From assembly GCF_040802235.1 (NCBI RefSeq), contig NC_133156.1, forward strand, positions 28,663,343 through 28,727,342: a DNA stretch of 64,000 nt, in the 5' to 3' direction. The notes under the pieces were generated by a model that saw only the letters and a program-made list of their open reading frames with translations, did no database searches and was not told where the DNA came from. A program made the translations under genes and the position numbers. Each line of letters opens with the position of its first letter. Within the stretch, counting starts at the first letter, position 1. This DNA comes from Manis javanica. Taxonomy: Eukaryota; Chordata; Mammalia; Pholidota; Manidae. Below, in pieces: positions 37,290 to 49,919 of the stretch.

Positions 37290-37670
37290 TTATTTGAGGT
37301 AGAAATTCAATGCAATAAAAGGCACAAATCTGAAGTGTGCAACTTGTTGGCTTTTTACATACATCTCCACCTGGGTAACTACCATGTGAATCGGGCTGTG
37401 AGCCATTTCCATCACTCCAGAAAGCTTGCCTTTGGTGACCACCTGATTTTATCACCATGGGATTTTGTCAGTTTTAGAACTTCACAAAAATGGAATCATA
37501 CAGGTTGTGCCCTTTTGTGTCTGGCTTCTTTCACTAAGTGTCATGTCATTTGTTGTGTCTGTGAGGTTTCTCATGGTGTCTTGGATCACAGGAGTTTGCT
37601 CTTTTTTTACAGCCCATTGTGTCTATTCTTCTTCACATCTTGTGCATGGATGATGACTTCACCTGGCCCA
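37290..37670 (-). mobile_element. ancient L1M-type relic
   Basis: AAGTGTGCAACTTGTTGGCT, ACAAAAATGGAATCATACAG and TGTGTCTGGCTTCTTTCACT in this order are typical of the 3' end of old mammalian L1M elements, antisense. The young full-length L1 landed at its edge. Confidence 0.6.
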
Positions 37671-37809
37671 GTTCTTTCAGCAAGCCTAACAAGACCCTCA
37701 GGAATGCCCACCCTTGCTCAGCCCTCTGGTTCCTGGCCTTTTGTGGCTAGAGAGAGGCTTGGTTGCTCTGCTCCAGACTTGGGGACTCATGAAGCCCATG
37801 GGAGGCAGA

Positions 37810-38035
37810 CCAACATTGTGCACAAGGGCTTGGGCCTTAGTATCAGACCTGGTTTCAAATTGCTAATCCACCACTCCTTGGCAAGGTGACCTTAGGGAAG
37901 TCATTAAGCCTTCATTTCTTTTCTTCATCTATAAAATGTGTGTATTATACTACTGACTATGTGGTAATGCTGGGAAGATTAAAGACAATAACCCTGCGTC
38001 TGGTGCTTGGGCATGGTAGATGCTTGATAAGTGTT
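37810..38035 (-). repeat. MIR-type SINE relic
   Basis: CAAGGTGACCTTAGGGAAGT, CATTAAGCCTTCATTTCTTT and TCATCTATAAAATG match the reversed MIR core. Confidence 0.65.
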
Positions 38036-39039
38036 AGTTATTTTTGTTATGGCTCAGATAACCACCCTTCCTTAATTATTGCTACTGGGATCTCTGCCCT
38101 TTAGGTCAATCTATAGCTATTTCTTGGCCATCTCCCCTTACCCTATTGGGATGGCTGCTCAGGTCTCAATTTCCTCAACTTTTGAAACACTTTAAAATGG
38201 ACAAAGAAGAAATACAAGGAAGTACACATATATAGGGACCATTTACGAGCATCATAATGAAAGCTTTGTGTCCTGTTTGGGTAAGACTCGTTATCAGATC
38301 TTTCATTCAGGACTTTGAACATGAATTTCACAAAGTGCTAAGTTAAGAAGTAACTTAAGTGCAGGAGGCAGGCTGCAATTTGAGATGCCACCTGCTTTCT
38401 CAGATGGAGAAGTCTGAGCCATTCACGCCCACTCACCAATGGTCTATTGCTTCCCAGCTAGACAGCTGCCATCCCATGGGACATAGTCGGACTGAGGGGG
38501 CCTAGGCACATTATGGGGATCCCAATATCACCCCACAACTCAGCCCCTCAGGGCCACCAGTCTGACCACAGTGACATGACATGTGGTGGCTGGGTCACCA
38601 GTGCCAGGGGGGCCCTTAGTAACCCCACCCACAACCAGCGATGACCATCCCCTCTGTACACACCATCACAAAGCATTGATAACACAGCAATGGTATTTGA
38701 CACACATGAACAATTGGCAGTTTCTCAGTCACACACGAAGCAGGACTGAGTGGCTTCAGGAACATCGTTGCCAATGTGGCTGGAGATCATCAGTGAGGGT
38801 GCTGGACCCTCCCCCCAGCTCCTCCTCGCAGTGCACTTCTGGAGCCCCCTCTGACCATATGGCAGGGGTCCACTCACACCACCCCTGCGGGTGTTGCAAC
38901 AGGGCGCTGAAGCTGCTCTGCGGGGAATTAATGATACGATAACAAAGCACACTTGTTAGGTGATGACTGTGCAGCAGGCACCTCGTGTCATCCACTCAGC
39001 AGTTCTGGGAGGCGGTGGCGCGGGCTGGAGTGTGTGCAC

Positions 39040-39310
39040 CCAAAGAGATGCTGATGCTGTGACCCCAGGACCTGTGAACATGACCTTACTTGGAAACAGG
39101 TCTTTGACAGTTAAGATGAGGCTGTGAGGCTGGGTCCTCATCTGGTAGGACTCGTGTCCCTAGAGAAAGGGGAAATTTGGACATGGAGACATGCACACAG
39201 GGAACTGGGATGGTGGAGTTGATGAGGGGTGGATCTGGACAGTCCCAAGAGGCTGTTTGTCCCCTGGCAGGCAGGCAGATGCCCCCTCCCCTGCTATAGC
39301 CATCCACTCC
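39040..39310 (+). repeat. ERVL-MaLR (MLT1-like) LTR relic
   Basis: GAACATGACCTTACTTGGAA, ACAGTTAAGATGAGGCTGTG and GGGGAAATTTGGACATGGAG follow the order of MLT1-type LTRs. Family assignment is from memory. Confidence 0.5.
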
Positions 39311-39664
39311 TACGGCGGCAGGGGGTTCATACCCAAGGTCCACTTGGCCTGGAGAAGGAAGCCCTGATCCAGTGACTGGAAAAGGAGCTGTAAACAGACT
39401 GAAGGCTGCAGGGTGGGGTGGTCGGACACCCATGGGGAAGGCTCTGGCCTGGGGACAGCAGGGCCACTGGGGCAGCCTGTACTGGAAGTGCCTGGAAAGG
39501 GAGCTCACCTTCCCTCTTGGGCCCTTTCACCTTCAAAGTGCTGAGCAGACCTCTGGAGGAGCTGGGGACTGGGAACCCCACCAAGGCCACCGAGTGGAAC
39601 AGCGTGGGCCCAGACAGGAAATGGGTGGAGGGTGTGGTAATGTGGTAAAGATAGAATAGGGGGC

Positions 39665-39870
39665 TGGGATCACATAAATGTAGGTTCAAACTCTTTCTTC
39701 ACTCACTGTCTGGGTGAGTTTTGCCTGCCCTTTCTTGGCCTCAGTCTCCCCATCTGTAAAATGGGAATAATAACATTATGGCTTTACCTTATAAAGTAGG
39801 GGTGATTTAAAAAACCCTCCCCTAGCAGAGCCCCCTGTACATAGTAAGTGCTCAGTAAGTGTCAGTGGTT
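39665..39870 (-). repeat. MIR-type SINE relic
   Basis: TTGGCCTCAGTCTCCCCATC, TGTAAAATGGGAATAATAAC and AGTAAGTGCTCAGTAAGTGT match a reversed MIR. Confidence 0.7.
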
Positions 39871-41439
39871 GTTGTAGTAGCTGTTATTATAGGAATGACC
39901 TGGAACGACTAAACGTGATGTGGAGGAACAAGGTGCTGTGCGTCCTGTACAGGGAGGCATAGGGAGAGATGGCCAGCTGCCAGGCCTGGCTCCCACCTGG
40001 CTCTGCGCAGCTTCCTCAGGTGAACTTGCGTGAGTGCAAGGGAGCCAGTGTTCAGCTTCCGCAGCCTCCATAGTGAGAGGCTGGGGGAAGAAGGGACTTG
40101 AACTGGGGATTTGGTTTTAACCAAGTGAAGGGACAGGAACAATGGCTCTCATTTTTTTTTCATCTTTCATTTTCACCTTTTCTTTTCCTTTTCCTTTTTT
40201 TTTTTTTTTAACAGTAGCAGAACTCTAAAAGAAACCTTGGGCAGGAATCCAATATATGACACCGACTCAGCCAGCATGCCAGGTGAGGATGGCACAGGGG
40301 TCCAGAGTCCCACTCACCCTGGCCCTCCCCACGCCTCCCCACTCGGCTGCACTCCGACACCTGTGTGGTACTCTGTGGACTGAGTGAACCCTAGCCCTGA
40401 TGCCCCAAGTCTTCAATCTAGGAATCCATTCACTTTCAGCCTGTCCCCTTCAACATGAAAGGAGTGATTGTGCTGTCTGTAAGCAAAGCATGCTGAGCCC
40501 AGGAGAGCTGGGGCAGTCAGGAGTGGGTGTGAAGGAGAGCACGTGCTTCCTCTGAAAATGACTGTGGGTGACCTGCTGTGAAGACATTAGCAAGTTAAAG
40601 CTAGAGGGAGACCTCTGGCAAGTTTGTTAACTGGACCATCATTTGCTTACTGACTTCCAAGAGCTGGTGGATGGTGTTGGTCTTCATCTGGAGCCCACCT
40701 TTGTGCGGGGTTAGGTCAGGCCCTGAGGTGGCGAATGAATTACGTGAATACTAGGTGCTGACTACTCAGGGTCTAACAAACAGAGACATCCTCGCCTGGC
40801 CTGGTGGGTTCTGGATGCCCCGCACACCAGTCCTCTGAGGCCCCACCTCGATTTGCAGCTCTGCAATACAAGAGTCATGAGCTGTGAGGTCATAGACATG
40901 AGTGAAACCACTTTGTAAAGTAGACGGGATGAGAGGGAGGCTGGAGACAGATGGGGCCATGTGACCAGGCTTACTTGAGGCCCACTCGGAGTCCAGAGGG
41001 TGGTGGTACCTGGAACCCTACCCTGACCTCCAGCTGGCTCCTAATGACCACCTCAGGGGACAGTGCCTCATTGGTGGGAGGGTACAGATCCTTTCACTTG
41101 TCAAGTGTGCATCCCCAGTGCCAGGGATATACAGGCACCTGAAGTTCTGAGCAGCAACTTGGCTGCCTGTTGGATGTGTATGCAGGCCTTCCTCTGGGTG
41201 CCAGAAACATGGGGGTTTTGACTTGTTCCTGAGATGGGGTGTGATGGGAGGGGCTGGACTTGGCAGATGGTCTGGGCCTGGTTCTGGTTCATCTCAGACT
41301 TGTACTGGGACCCTCTGCCTCTCTTGGCCTCTGTCTCCTCACACGTAAACTGACACATTGCTCCCATCCAACGATAAGAACTGGATTCTCTTTCCTACCT
41401 CAAATGACAGTAGATATCACGTGATTAGTGGGTGTCAGG

Positions 41440-41590
41440 AGGCAAAGCCCTCTGCACATTTTCTCACTTTAGCCCACCCCCCACACCCCCAGAAGGGAGC
41501 TGCTGTTATCCTGCCCACCCTGCAGAAGGGAAAGTGGGGCCCTGAGAGGCAGGTGACTTCCCCAAGGTCACACAGCTCATGGCGGACAGC
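41440..41590 (+). repeat. MIR-type SINE relic
   Basis: TGTTATCCTGCCCACCCTGC, AGGTGACTTCCCCAAGGTCA and CACAGCTCATGGCGG match the MIR core in sense orientation. Confidence 0.65.
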
Positions 41591-41764
41591 AATAGAATAA
41601 CAGTTTCACTGCTTTGTTTAGGAACCTTCCCATCACAGCCCAACTGCTCTCCTGTCCTTCACACACCCCACATAACCAGGCTGGGCTAGGGGATGTCACT
41701 TCTCTGAGTACACGCTTCAGAAGTGCCTCTGCTTCAACTAACTTGTAAAAACGGCATTAAGAAC

Positions 41765-44167
41765 AGGATGGAGAAAATCTAAACAGACTAATCACCAGCA
41801 ATGAAATTGAATCGGTAATCAAAAAACTACCCAAGAACAAAACCCCTGGGACAGATGGATTCACTGATGAATTTTATCAGGCATTTAGAGAAGACATAAT
41901 ATTCATTCTCCTTAAAGTTTTCCAAAAAATAGAAATGGAGGGAATACTTCCAAACTCATTCTATGAGGCCTGTATCACTGTAATACCAAAACCAGGCCAA
42001 GACCCCACCAAAAAAGAAAATTACAGACCAATATCCCTGATGAACATAAATGCAAAAATACTCAACAAAATATTAGTAAACCGAATTCAAAAATACATCA
42101 AGAGGATCATACACCATGGTCAAGTGGGATTCATCCCAGGGATGCAAGGATGGTACAGCATTTGAAAATCCATAAACACCATCCACCACATCAACAAAAA
42201 GAAGGACAAAAATCATATGAACATCTCCATCGATGCTGAAAAAGCATTTGACAAAATTCAACATCCATTAAATGGTAAAAACTCTCAACAAAATTGATAT
42301 ACAGAGCAAGTACCTCAACATAATAAAGGCCATATACAACAAACCCACAGCCAACATCATACTGAACAGCGAGAAGCTGAAAGCTTTTCCTCTAAGACTG
42401 GGAATAAAACAGGGATGCCCACTCTCCCCACTGTTATTCAACATAGTACTTGAGGTCCTAGCCATGGCAATCAGGCAACACAAAGAAATACAAGGCATCC
42501 AGCTTGGTAAAGAAGAAGTCAAACTGTCCCTGTTTGCAGATAACATGATATTGTACATAAAAAACCCTAAAGACTCCACTCCAAAACTACTGGAACTAAT
42601 ATCTTTCAGCAAAGTTGCAGGATACAAAATTAATACACAGAAATCTGTTGCCTTCCTATACATTAATGATGAACTAACAGAAAGGGAAATCAGGAAAACA
42701 ATTCCATTCACAATTGCATCAAAAAGAATAAAATACCTAGGAATAAACCTAACCAAGTAAGTGAAAGACCTATACCCTGAAAACTACAAGACACTCTTAA
42801 AAGAAATTAAAAAGGTCACTAACAGATGGAAACTCATCCCATGCTCCTGGCTAGGAAGAATTAATATCATCAAAATGGCCATTCTGCTTAAAGCAATATA
42901 CAGATCCAATGCAATGCCTATCAAAATACCAACAGTATTCTTCCACAAACTGGAACAAATAGTTTTAAAATTCATATGGAAACACCAAAGGCCCCAAAGA
43001 GCCAAAGCAATCCTGAGAAGGAAGAATAAAGCAGGGAGCATCTCATTTTCCAACTTCAAGCTCTACTACAAAGCCACAGTAATCAAGACAATTTGGTACT
43101 GGCACAAGAACAGAGCCACAGACCAATGGAACAGAATAGAGTCTCCAGACATTAACCCAAACATATACAGTCAATTAATATATGATAAAGGAGCCATGGA
43201 CATACAATGGGGAAATGACAGCCTCTTCAACAGCTGGTGTTGGCAAAACTGGACAGCTACATGTAAGAGAATGAAACTGGATCACCAAAAATCTCTTGGA
43301 CATAAACATGGGCAACCTCTTCATGAACATATCTCCCAGGGCAAGGGAAACAAAAGCAAAAATGAACAAGTGGGACTATATCAAGCTGAAAAGCTTTTGT
43401 ACAGCAAAGGACACCATCAATAGAACAAAAAGGCATCCTACAGTATGGGAGAATATATTCATAAATGACAAATCTGATAAAGGGTTGACATCCAAAATAT
43501 ATAAAGAGCTCATGCACCTCAACAAACAAAAAGCAAATAATCCAATTAAAACATGGGCAGAGTTGCTGAACAGACAGTTCTCCAAAGAAGAAATTAGGAT
43601 GGCCAACAGACACATGAAAAGATGCTCCACATCGCTAGTCATAAGAGAAATGCAAATTAAAACCACAATGAGATATCATCTCACAGCAGTAAGGATCGCC
43701 AACATCCAAAAGACAAACAACAACAAATGTTGGCGAGGTTGTGGAGAAAGAGGAACCCTCCTACACTGCTGGTGGTAATATAAACTAGTTCAACCATTGT
43801 GGAAAGCAGTATGGAGGTTCCTCAAAAAGCTCAAAATAGACATACCATTTGACCCAGGAATTCCACTTCTAGGAATTTACCCTAAGAATGCAGCAGCCCA
43901 GTTTGAAAAAGACATATGCACCCCTATGTTTATTGCAGCACTATTTACAATGCCAAGAAATAAAAACAACCTAAGTGTCCATCAGTAGATGAATGGATAA
44001 AGAAGATGTGGTACATATACACGATGGAATATTATTCAGCCATAAGAGGAAAACAAATCCTACCATTTGCAACAACATGGATGGAGCTAGAGGGTATTAT
44101 GCTCAGTGAAATAAGCCAGGCGGAGAAAGACAAGTACCAAATGATTTCACTCATATGTGGAGTATAA
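41765..44167 (+). pseudogene. L1 ORF2 remnant (RT to C-terminus)
   Basis: Pieces in order: [16 protein letters not shown] of the RT fingers; [20 protein letters not shown] (41,935-42,165); the RT core [20 protein letters not shown] (42,272-42,760); the thumb and C-terminal part (42,761-43,423; 43,296-43,778); and the final MIFLICGV-type end at 44,141-44,167. The catalytic box reads [11 protein letters not shown], so the second catalytic Asp is Asn. Frameshifts and stops break the frame several times. It is inactive on both counts. Confidence 0.9.
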
Positions 44168-44505
44168 GAACAAAGAAAAACTGAAGGAACACAACACCAG
44201 CAGAATCACAGAACCCAAGAATGGACTAACAGTTACCAAAGGGAAAGGGACTGGGGTGGGTGGGTGGGAAGGGAGGGATAAGGGGAGAGGGAAAGAAAGT
44301 GTGCATTATGATTAGCATGTATAATGTAGCGGGGGGCATGGGGATGGCTGTACAACACAGAGAAGACAGGTAGTGATTCTATGGTATCTTACAATGCTGA
44401 TGGACAGTGACTGTAATGGGGTTTGTGGGGGGTACTTGGTGATTGGGGGAGTCTAGTAAACATAATGTTCCTCGTGTAATTGTAGATTAATGATATAAAA
44501 AAAAG
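41765..44505 (+). mobile_element. 5'-truncated L1, sense
   Basis: About 2.7 kb of L1 begins inside the ORF2 linker just before the RT domain (AGAAAATCTAAACAGACTAA) and runs to a 3' UTR with GTCTAGTAAACATAATGTTC and a short A-run at 44,498-44,505. I could not identify a clear target-site duplication. The 3' UTR class is that of the copies at 26,100 and 30,809. Confidence 0.93.
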
Positions 44506-44514
44506 AATCAAGTG

Positions 44515-44575
44515 CGGATATATGGTAGATCCAAACATGAAAGAGAAAACTATAAAGTTTTTAGAAGACGTAAGT
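44515..44575 (+). mobile_element. short L1 ORF2-like fragment
   Basis: GATCCAAACATGAAAGAGAA and AACTATAAAGTTTTTAGAAG read DPNMKEKTIKFLED, an ORF2p-like string, directly after the A-run of the previous L1. It may be a small relic into which that L1 inserted. Confidence 0.45.
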
Positions 44576-46949
44576 GAATTCTTCCAAAAATAAAAATAAA
44601 AAGAACAAGATGGATGGAACTTGTGCCAAAGCCAGACTGAATCCTGGAAAGAGGGCAGTCAAGGGGCAGGCACCATGGCCCTTCTGCCCGTCACCTACTC
44701 CCATCATGCTCTGGGGCCTGGCCACAGCCCTGGTCAGCCCAAGAAGGGATGCAATTCTGGCTGTAACCTGGGGCTGTCCCATGACCAGGATCAACCCAGT
44801 GTTCTCTGTGGTTTCCCAAGGGAATGAGGCCTACCTGGGTTCCAGGCCACTGACTGTTGCCCACCTCTGCTGCCCAGTGCCACGTGCTTACCTGTCACCA
44901 GGCTCACCTGAGTCTCTGACAATATAAGGTGTGGGTTTTCCAGAAGGGTCCAGGGGTGTATCTGGTGCCTGGACCCTGGCCCAGCCCACCCAGCCCTACA
45001 CTGGTCAGTCTGTTAAAAGCAGGTTTCCCACAGTGGGCTTCACAGCTCATCCAGAGCTTCTTTTGATTTAATAAAAATGCTATGAATTATTTTAATTGTC
45101 CAGCACTCACCATGCTGGACCCAGGTCACCCTCTTCCCTGGCCATTCCTTGGAGCCAGTGAGACAGGGGCACATAGGGGCCTCAGGGGTGCTCACTCGGG
45201 GCTCCAAGGAGACAAGAAGGGAAGTGTCATCCTGGGCTGGTCAGGAGCTGCTGTTTTGTATATTTGTAAGCAATATAGGATTGTGTACAGTGATATTTCA
45301 ATAAAAAATAAATAAAATAAAAGATTGCAGTTTCCTAAATTTAGGGTTTCTCAGCTGTGATGAGAACCACTGTGTTTCTGTGATGGTGAAGCTGATGGCC
45401 CGGGGGTGTGTGAGCACTTGACAGAGCACAGCTCAGGGAAAATCTCTCCAGTCTTCACAGGTGTTTAAACACAGCCAGACGTCCTGCACAATTCAGAGGT
45501 CTGGGCAAATGGTGAGAGAATCCGCCACTGTCTGGTAGTTTGGTCTCACAGAATTGATATCTTAAGCTGCCTTTTGGCTCACAGAAGACAGAGACAAAAG
45601 GTGATTAGGTGAACTTCAAACCTAGAGTCAGTGAGTCAGCACCTCACCCCCAGCTTTGCCCTTGACCTGGGGAAACGCTCACAAGCCTGGCAGATGCTAA
45701 TATCCTGAGGGTTATCAGTGAGTAGAACCTCTCCCCTGGACCACTGGTTCCAGGCTGCGTGTGCTGCATGAGTAGGAGTGCTGACTGAGACTCAGGCCAT
45801 GCCAGTGCCCAAAGAACCCTAGAGATCATCCCATCCTGTCTAGTCACGTCAGCTGAATCGCTTGATGATGGCTTCCTGGAGCACACTGTCGATTCTCAGT
45901 CTGATTCTGGGCTCAGCTGAGCAAGGGGGTGGAGTGCTGTGATTGACTGATAACTCCTGCTGTGGTCGGAAAGTAAGGGTAGTGGGCTTGTCCCAAACTG
46001 ACATCCTGGCTCTAGCTTGTGGGCCATTTCAGAGGCCCTTCCTGTGGTGGAGGGGAACCCATGAGAGGGAACCAGGTTCTAGTCTGTAAAGGGAGCTGAG
46101 GCAGAAAGGAGACAGTTGACAGCACAACCTTCTGGTCGCACCAGGTCCAAGCCAGCCTCAGTCTGCCTGCCCCTCCCACAGCCTCCTTCTCAGAGCAGCT
46201 ATGTGCCATGTGACTACCCCGAGCCCGCCTGTCCCCGCCCCTCGGTCCCTGCTTGCAGCTGATTGGACTATGGATGAGCACCCAACCTATAGGCTGGTTC
46301 ACCAGCCTTTGAGGTAGGCTGGTGGGGAAATTAACTGCACCAAGTAGATCCTCCTAGAGAATGTGAATTGAAGGCAAAGAATAGAATAGTTGGTCACAAA
46401 AACAGAAGCTATAAGATCAACACACAGAAGTGGAGAGAGAGAGAAGAGAGAAGCTGAGTGGGGGTAAGTATGCGCTCCGGAGGGATGACCCCCCAGTCCC
46501 TGCAGCCAGTACTCCCGTATCTGGGAGTCACCTTGGATGAGGATGTGGGAAAGCATAAGTCACGCATGCCGGATTACCAGTAACTAGGTCTCCATAACCC
46601 ACTGAATCTGTTTCTGGCCAAAGAGATTTTTCCTATGCCAAGGGCTGGGGGCCACCTGCTTGGGTCTCAGCCTCCACTTGTAGATGTCAGGGTGGGCTGC
46701 AAAGGGCAAGTTGCTGAGGTCATGGAATGGGGCTGATTAAAGTGACAGCCAACTTCAATTAGAACCCAGCTGTACGTATCCCTGGGCCATCCTCCCTGTG
46801 ACAGCTGCCCTCACCTGCAGTCTGGTGACAGATGGGTTTGGAGTGGGGATTGGGCCTTACGAAAATGTGTGTGAAATTGTCACAGGCTGCAGTCTGGTTT
46901 TAGGCTTTTATTGCTTTAATAAATATTGATAGTGAGTAGATAAAATCCT

Positions 46950-47100
46950 AGGTTTGAACCCCAGCTCTGTCACTCACCAATAGTGTGACTTTGGGCAAGT
47001 CATCTAGGCACTCTGTGCCTCAGTTTCCTCAGCTGTAAAGTGAGGGCAGAAATGGCAGCTCACAGGGCTGTTGTGAGGGGTAAATTTTAGGACTTAGAGC
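46950..47100 (-). repeat. MIR-type SINE relic
   Basis: GGTTTGAACCCCAGCTCTGT, TGTGACTTTGGGCAAGTCAT and CCTCAGTTTCCTCAGCTGTA are a well-preserved reversed MIR. Confidence 0.8.
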
Positions 47101-47534
47101 AGGGGCTTCAACTAAATGTCAGGTCTCATGCTAGGTGCTAAAAATACAAAGTGGATCTGGTCCCTGCCTTGAGGAGCTTGGAGTCTATAATTCAGTGGCC
47201 ACTGAGGGCCCTTACCCACCTTTGTCTTCCACACTGTGGGGAAAAATGCTGGTCTTTTCTGGGCCCAATTTCAGCCATCCTTGGTGAGACCAACATCCAT
47301 TCCTTCATGTCTAGTCTTGCTTTAAGCCTGCGGCCCAGCCTGGGCTGGCACGTGCGGGCAGGCAGTGCAGGGGCAGGCCTGGTGGGGAGGGAGGCACCAG
47401 GCCTGTGCGTCAGGAAGACCACTGCAGCTCAGGGGCCACAGGGCCAGAGGAGGGAGGCAAGACACACTGGTGGCACCGTGGGTGTCTCTCTATTGAATGG
47501 CCACTGTGTGGCTGGTATGTGTTTATAGACACCC

Positions 47535-47985
47535 CTGTGTTCACTTTCCAGGGCTGCTGTAGCAATTTCCCACACACTGGATGGCTAAAAGCAGCAGAAA
47601 TTTATCCTCTCACAATTCTTGAGTCCAGAAGTCCAGAATCAAAGTGTTAGCTGGGCCACATTCCCTCTGAAGGCTCCAGGGGAAGACCCTCCCCTGTCTC
47701 TTCCAGCCTCTGTGGCCCCAGGCAGCCTCAGCTGTGGCTGCATCACTCCATCTCTGTCTCCGTCTTTACACAGTCTTCTCTCTGCGGGTGTCTGCACTTT
47801 GTCTCTGTCCAAATTTTCCATAAGGACACCAGTCATATTAGATTTAGGGCCCACCCTAATTGAGTATGACCTCATTTAACTTGATGACATCTGCCAAGAG
47901 CCTATTCCCAAATAGGGTCACCTTCCCTGTTCCAGGTGGATGTGAATTTTGGGGGACTCAGTACAATCCTTCAGCCATCACTTTT
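47535..47985 (-). repeat. MaLR-like ancient repeat
   Basis: CTGCTGTAGCAATTTCCCAC, AGCAGAAATTTATCCTCTCA, AAGGACACCAGTCATATTAG and CCCACCCTAATTGAGTATGA follow a familiar dispersed-repeat order in reverse. I think it is of MLT1 type, but the family is uncertain. Confidence 0.45.
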
Positions 47986-48004
47986 CAAAATGAGTTAAGG
48001 CCTA

Positions 48005-48105
48005 TTTCTCTCCATTTTACAAATGAGAAAACTGAAGCACAGACCAGCCCAAGGCCATATAGCAGCTAGACTTCAAATCCTGTTTTCTTGACCCACAAAG
48101 GCCCT
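48005..48105 (+). repeat. MIR-type SINE relic
   Basis: CTCCATTTTACAAATGAGAA followed by AACTGAAGCACAGACCAGCC matches the MIR core in sense orientation. Confidence 0.65.
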
Positions 48106-48666
48106 CAGACACACTCACGAAAAAGAAGAAAGCATCAACAGGAAATGCCTTCTCAGGACAATGTCCCAGGCTGCTTATTGGCTCAGGGTCTTGGCTCCAG
48201 CCTCCCAGCAGGCAGGAAGAGCTTAGCCCAGTGCTCTACCAGGTCTGCTTGTTGCTGACCCGGCCAGAACAAGCCAGCAGCAGTTCAGGAGGGAATGCAG
48301 AGGCTGGCACAAGCTGGGAAGAATGTTTATCTGGGGCCAACAGAAGGTAGAGGGCTAGAGCCCAGAGCCAGATGCCCACTGGCCTGGGCAGGACCCTTAT
48401 CCCCTCTGAGAAGCTGGGCTCTAGTGTGTTTGTGGTGACCAGAGGTGGGGTGGGAGGACCCAGCCTTGGTGCTTGTCCATGCTCCCTGCCCCAGCTCAGA
48501 GAGCTGCTGATTCCAGTCTCAAGGGCATGCTTCTCAGGGCAGGGAGGACCCTTAGAGACATCCCAGCCCAGGGGTGTCAAATAAGTGGCAGTTTTACCAC
48601 CTGAGTCCCTTCCTCTGAACCTTCAACACACACAACTACTATCAATCAGCTGGGGTTGGCACAAGC

Positions 48667-48674
48667 TATAAAAA
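48667..48674 (+). promoter_or_regulatory. TATA-box-like sequence in a short inverted repeat
   Basis: TATAAAAA sits between GGCACA (48,658) and TGTGCC (48,676). It is in unique-looking DNA without a supported gene downstream. Low confidence as a promoter. Confidence 0.2.
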
Positions 48675-49189
48675 CTGTGCCCTGTGGCTCTAACTCCAGA
48701 AGTCTGAGAGGTTACAGCCCTTGACGATGTCTCCCCAGAGGGCTAAAGAACTCCATCTGGGTTCTACGGCCTGAAGGAAGAGGCAGGTGAGGGCCAGGTC
48801 TCCAAGTCTAGATCCCAGCACTTTGTCTTGATACTAAGACTGTCTACCCAAGCCTTCCTGTCTTTCCACTCCCTGAGAACCATTCCTGGCTGCTGCCCAG
48901 AACCGGTTCCCCAGCTGCCACGACTGCAGCCCTGGTGCAGGCATCGATGGCAGCTGCTGGGGCAGGACTGCCCCACCCCCAGGCTGTAGGTCTGTATGGT
49001 AGGAAAGCTCACGATGGTGTTGAGGTCCAGATAGGTGTTTGCCCAGTCAAAAAAGTTCAAGGAGGGAATACTGGGCAAAAGAATCAGCATGTGCCAAGAG
49101 CCAGCCAGAGCTTAAGGGAGAAAGGTGTTGGGGTTGACACTGAAGGGCCTGGCAGGCAGCAGGGACATATGAAGCCATTGTCCATAAGA

Positions 49190-49290
49190 TCTGTGTTCTG
49201 GTCTTGGCTTAGTCATGACCTTGCTGCAGCAGGGCAAGTCCTTACATTTCTGAGCCTCAGTTTTCCCATCTGTACAGTAAGGAGGCAGGG
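49190..49290 (-). repeat. MIR-type SINE relic
   Basis: TTCTGAGCCTCAGTTTTCCC and ATCTGTACAGTAAGGAGG match a reversed MIR. Confidence 0.7.
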
Positions 49291-49919
49291 CTTGGTGCTC
49301 ACTACAAGCCATTCCTGCCTTGTCAGGGGATCCCCAGAGCACCTCCTCCTCATTGTCATGCCTGCTGAAGGGGACCAGATGCTGATCTCCAGAGAGGTCC
49401 AGCCTGCCTGGGAGCTGGTCCAGCTGTCTCCCAACCTTTGCATGGCCCAGTTCAGGCCTGGGAGGAAGAGGCACTGTCCTTCTCACCTCTGTGTGCTGGG
49501 GTAGGAGGCAGCCTGGCAAAGGGTGCCAGCCATCACACTACTCTGACCCTGAGTGAGTGATGTACCCCCTCTGGGCCCTCCCCTCTGTAACACAACAGGC
49601 CACTGGCCAGGGACCTGAGGTGTTGACAGCTGGCGAGCAGCTGGCGCTGGGGGATACCTGCATAGCTGAGGAATGGGTTTACTTCCCCCTGGGCAGGGAG
49701 GAAACCGAGCAAGGCTGCTGCTGGGTTTCTGCCCAGCCTGGCCAGCAGGCCTCTCCCCTTCCTCCCCAGGCCAGCCACATTGTTCTTGGCCTCCCCTCCC
49801 ACCAGACACATTTTGGGGCCATCTTGCCTCACTTTATCCTTCCATAGACACAAATCTGACCCAGTTGGGGCCTCCCATGGGTGTTGGGCCCTCAGCAGGG
49901 AACTAGGACCCTGCTGTAC

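Larger units (their letters stand above)
37078..37302 (+). other. antisense open frame at the L1 5' extremity (74 codons, hydrophobic core)
   Basis: The frame reads outward across the L1 5' end into flanking DNA. Its core LCLLVSLLGIVVFVVFSK is strongly hydrophobic and matches LYLLVSLLGIVVFSVFSK in the antisense frame 50,932-50,594. A diverged version (IAVLGLVVLSVFSY) occurs in 52,506-52,270. The same DNA is also open in the sense direction (37,210-37,001), so openness alone is weak evidence. Confidence 0.35.
37671..41764. other. intergenic DNA with old repeats
   Basis: No gene is supportable. MIR relics lie at about 37,810-38,035, 39,665-39,870 and 41,440-41,590, and a MaLR-like relic lies at about 39,040-39,310. 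A C/T-rich tract with a T-run lies at 40,149-40,212. The open frames of 60-140 codons overlap each other on both strands and match nothing I recognise. Confidence 0.6.

Noticed and set aside
48935..49504. Open frame of 189 codons on the plus strand
   Set aside because: It runs through a reversed MIR repeat, is overlapped by open minus-strand frames and has no homology I recognise.
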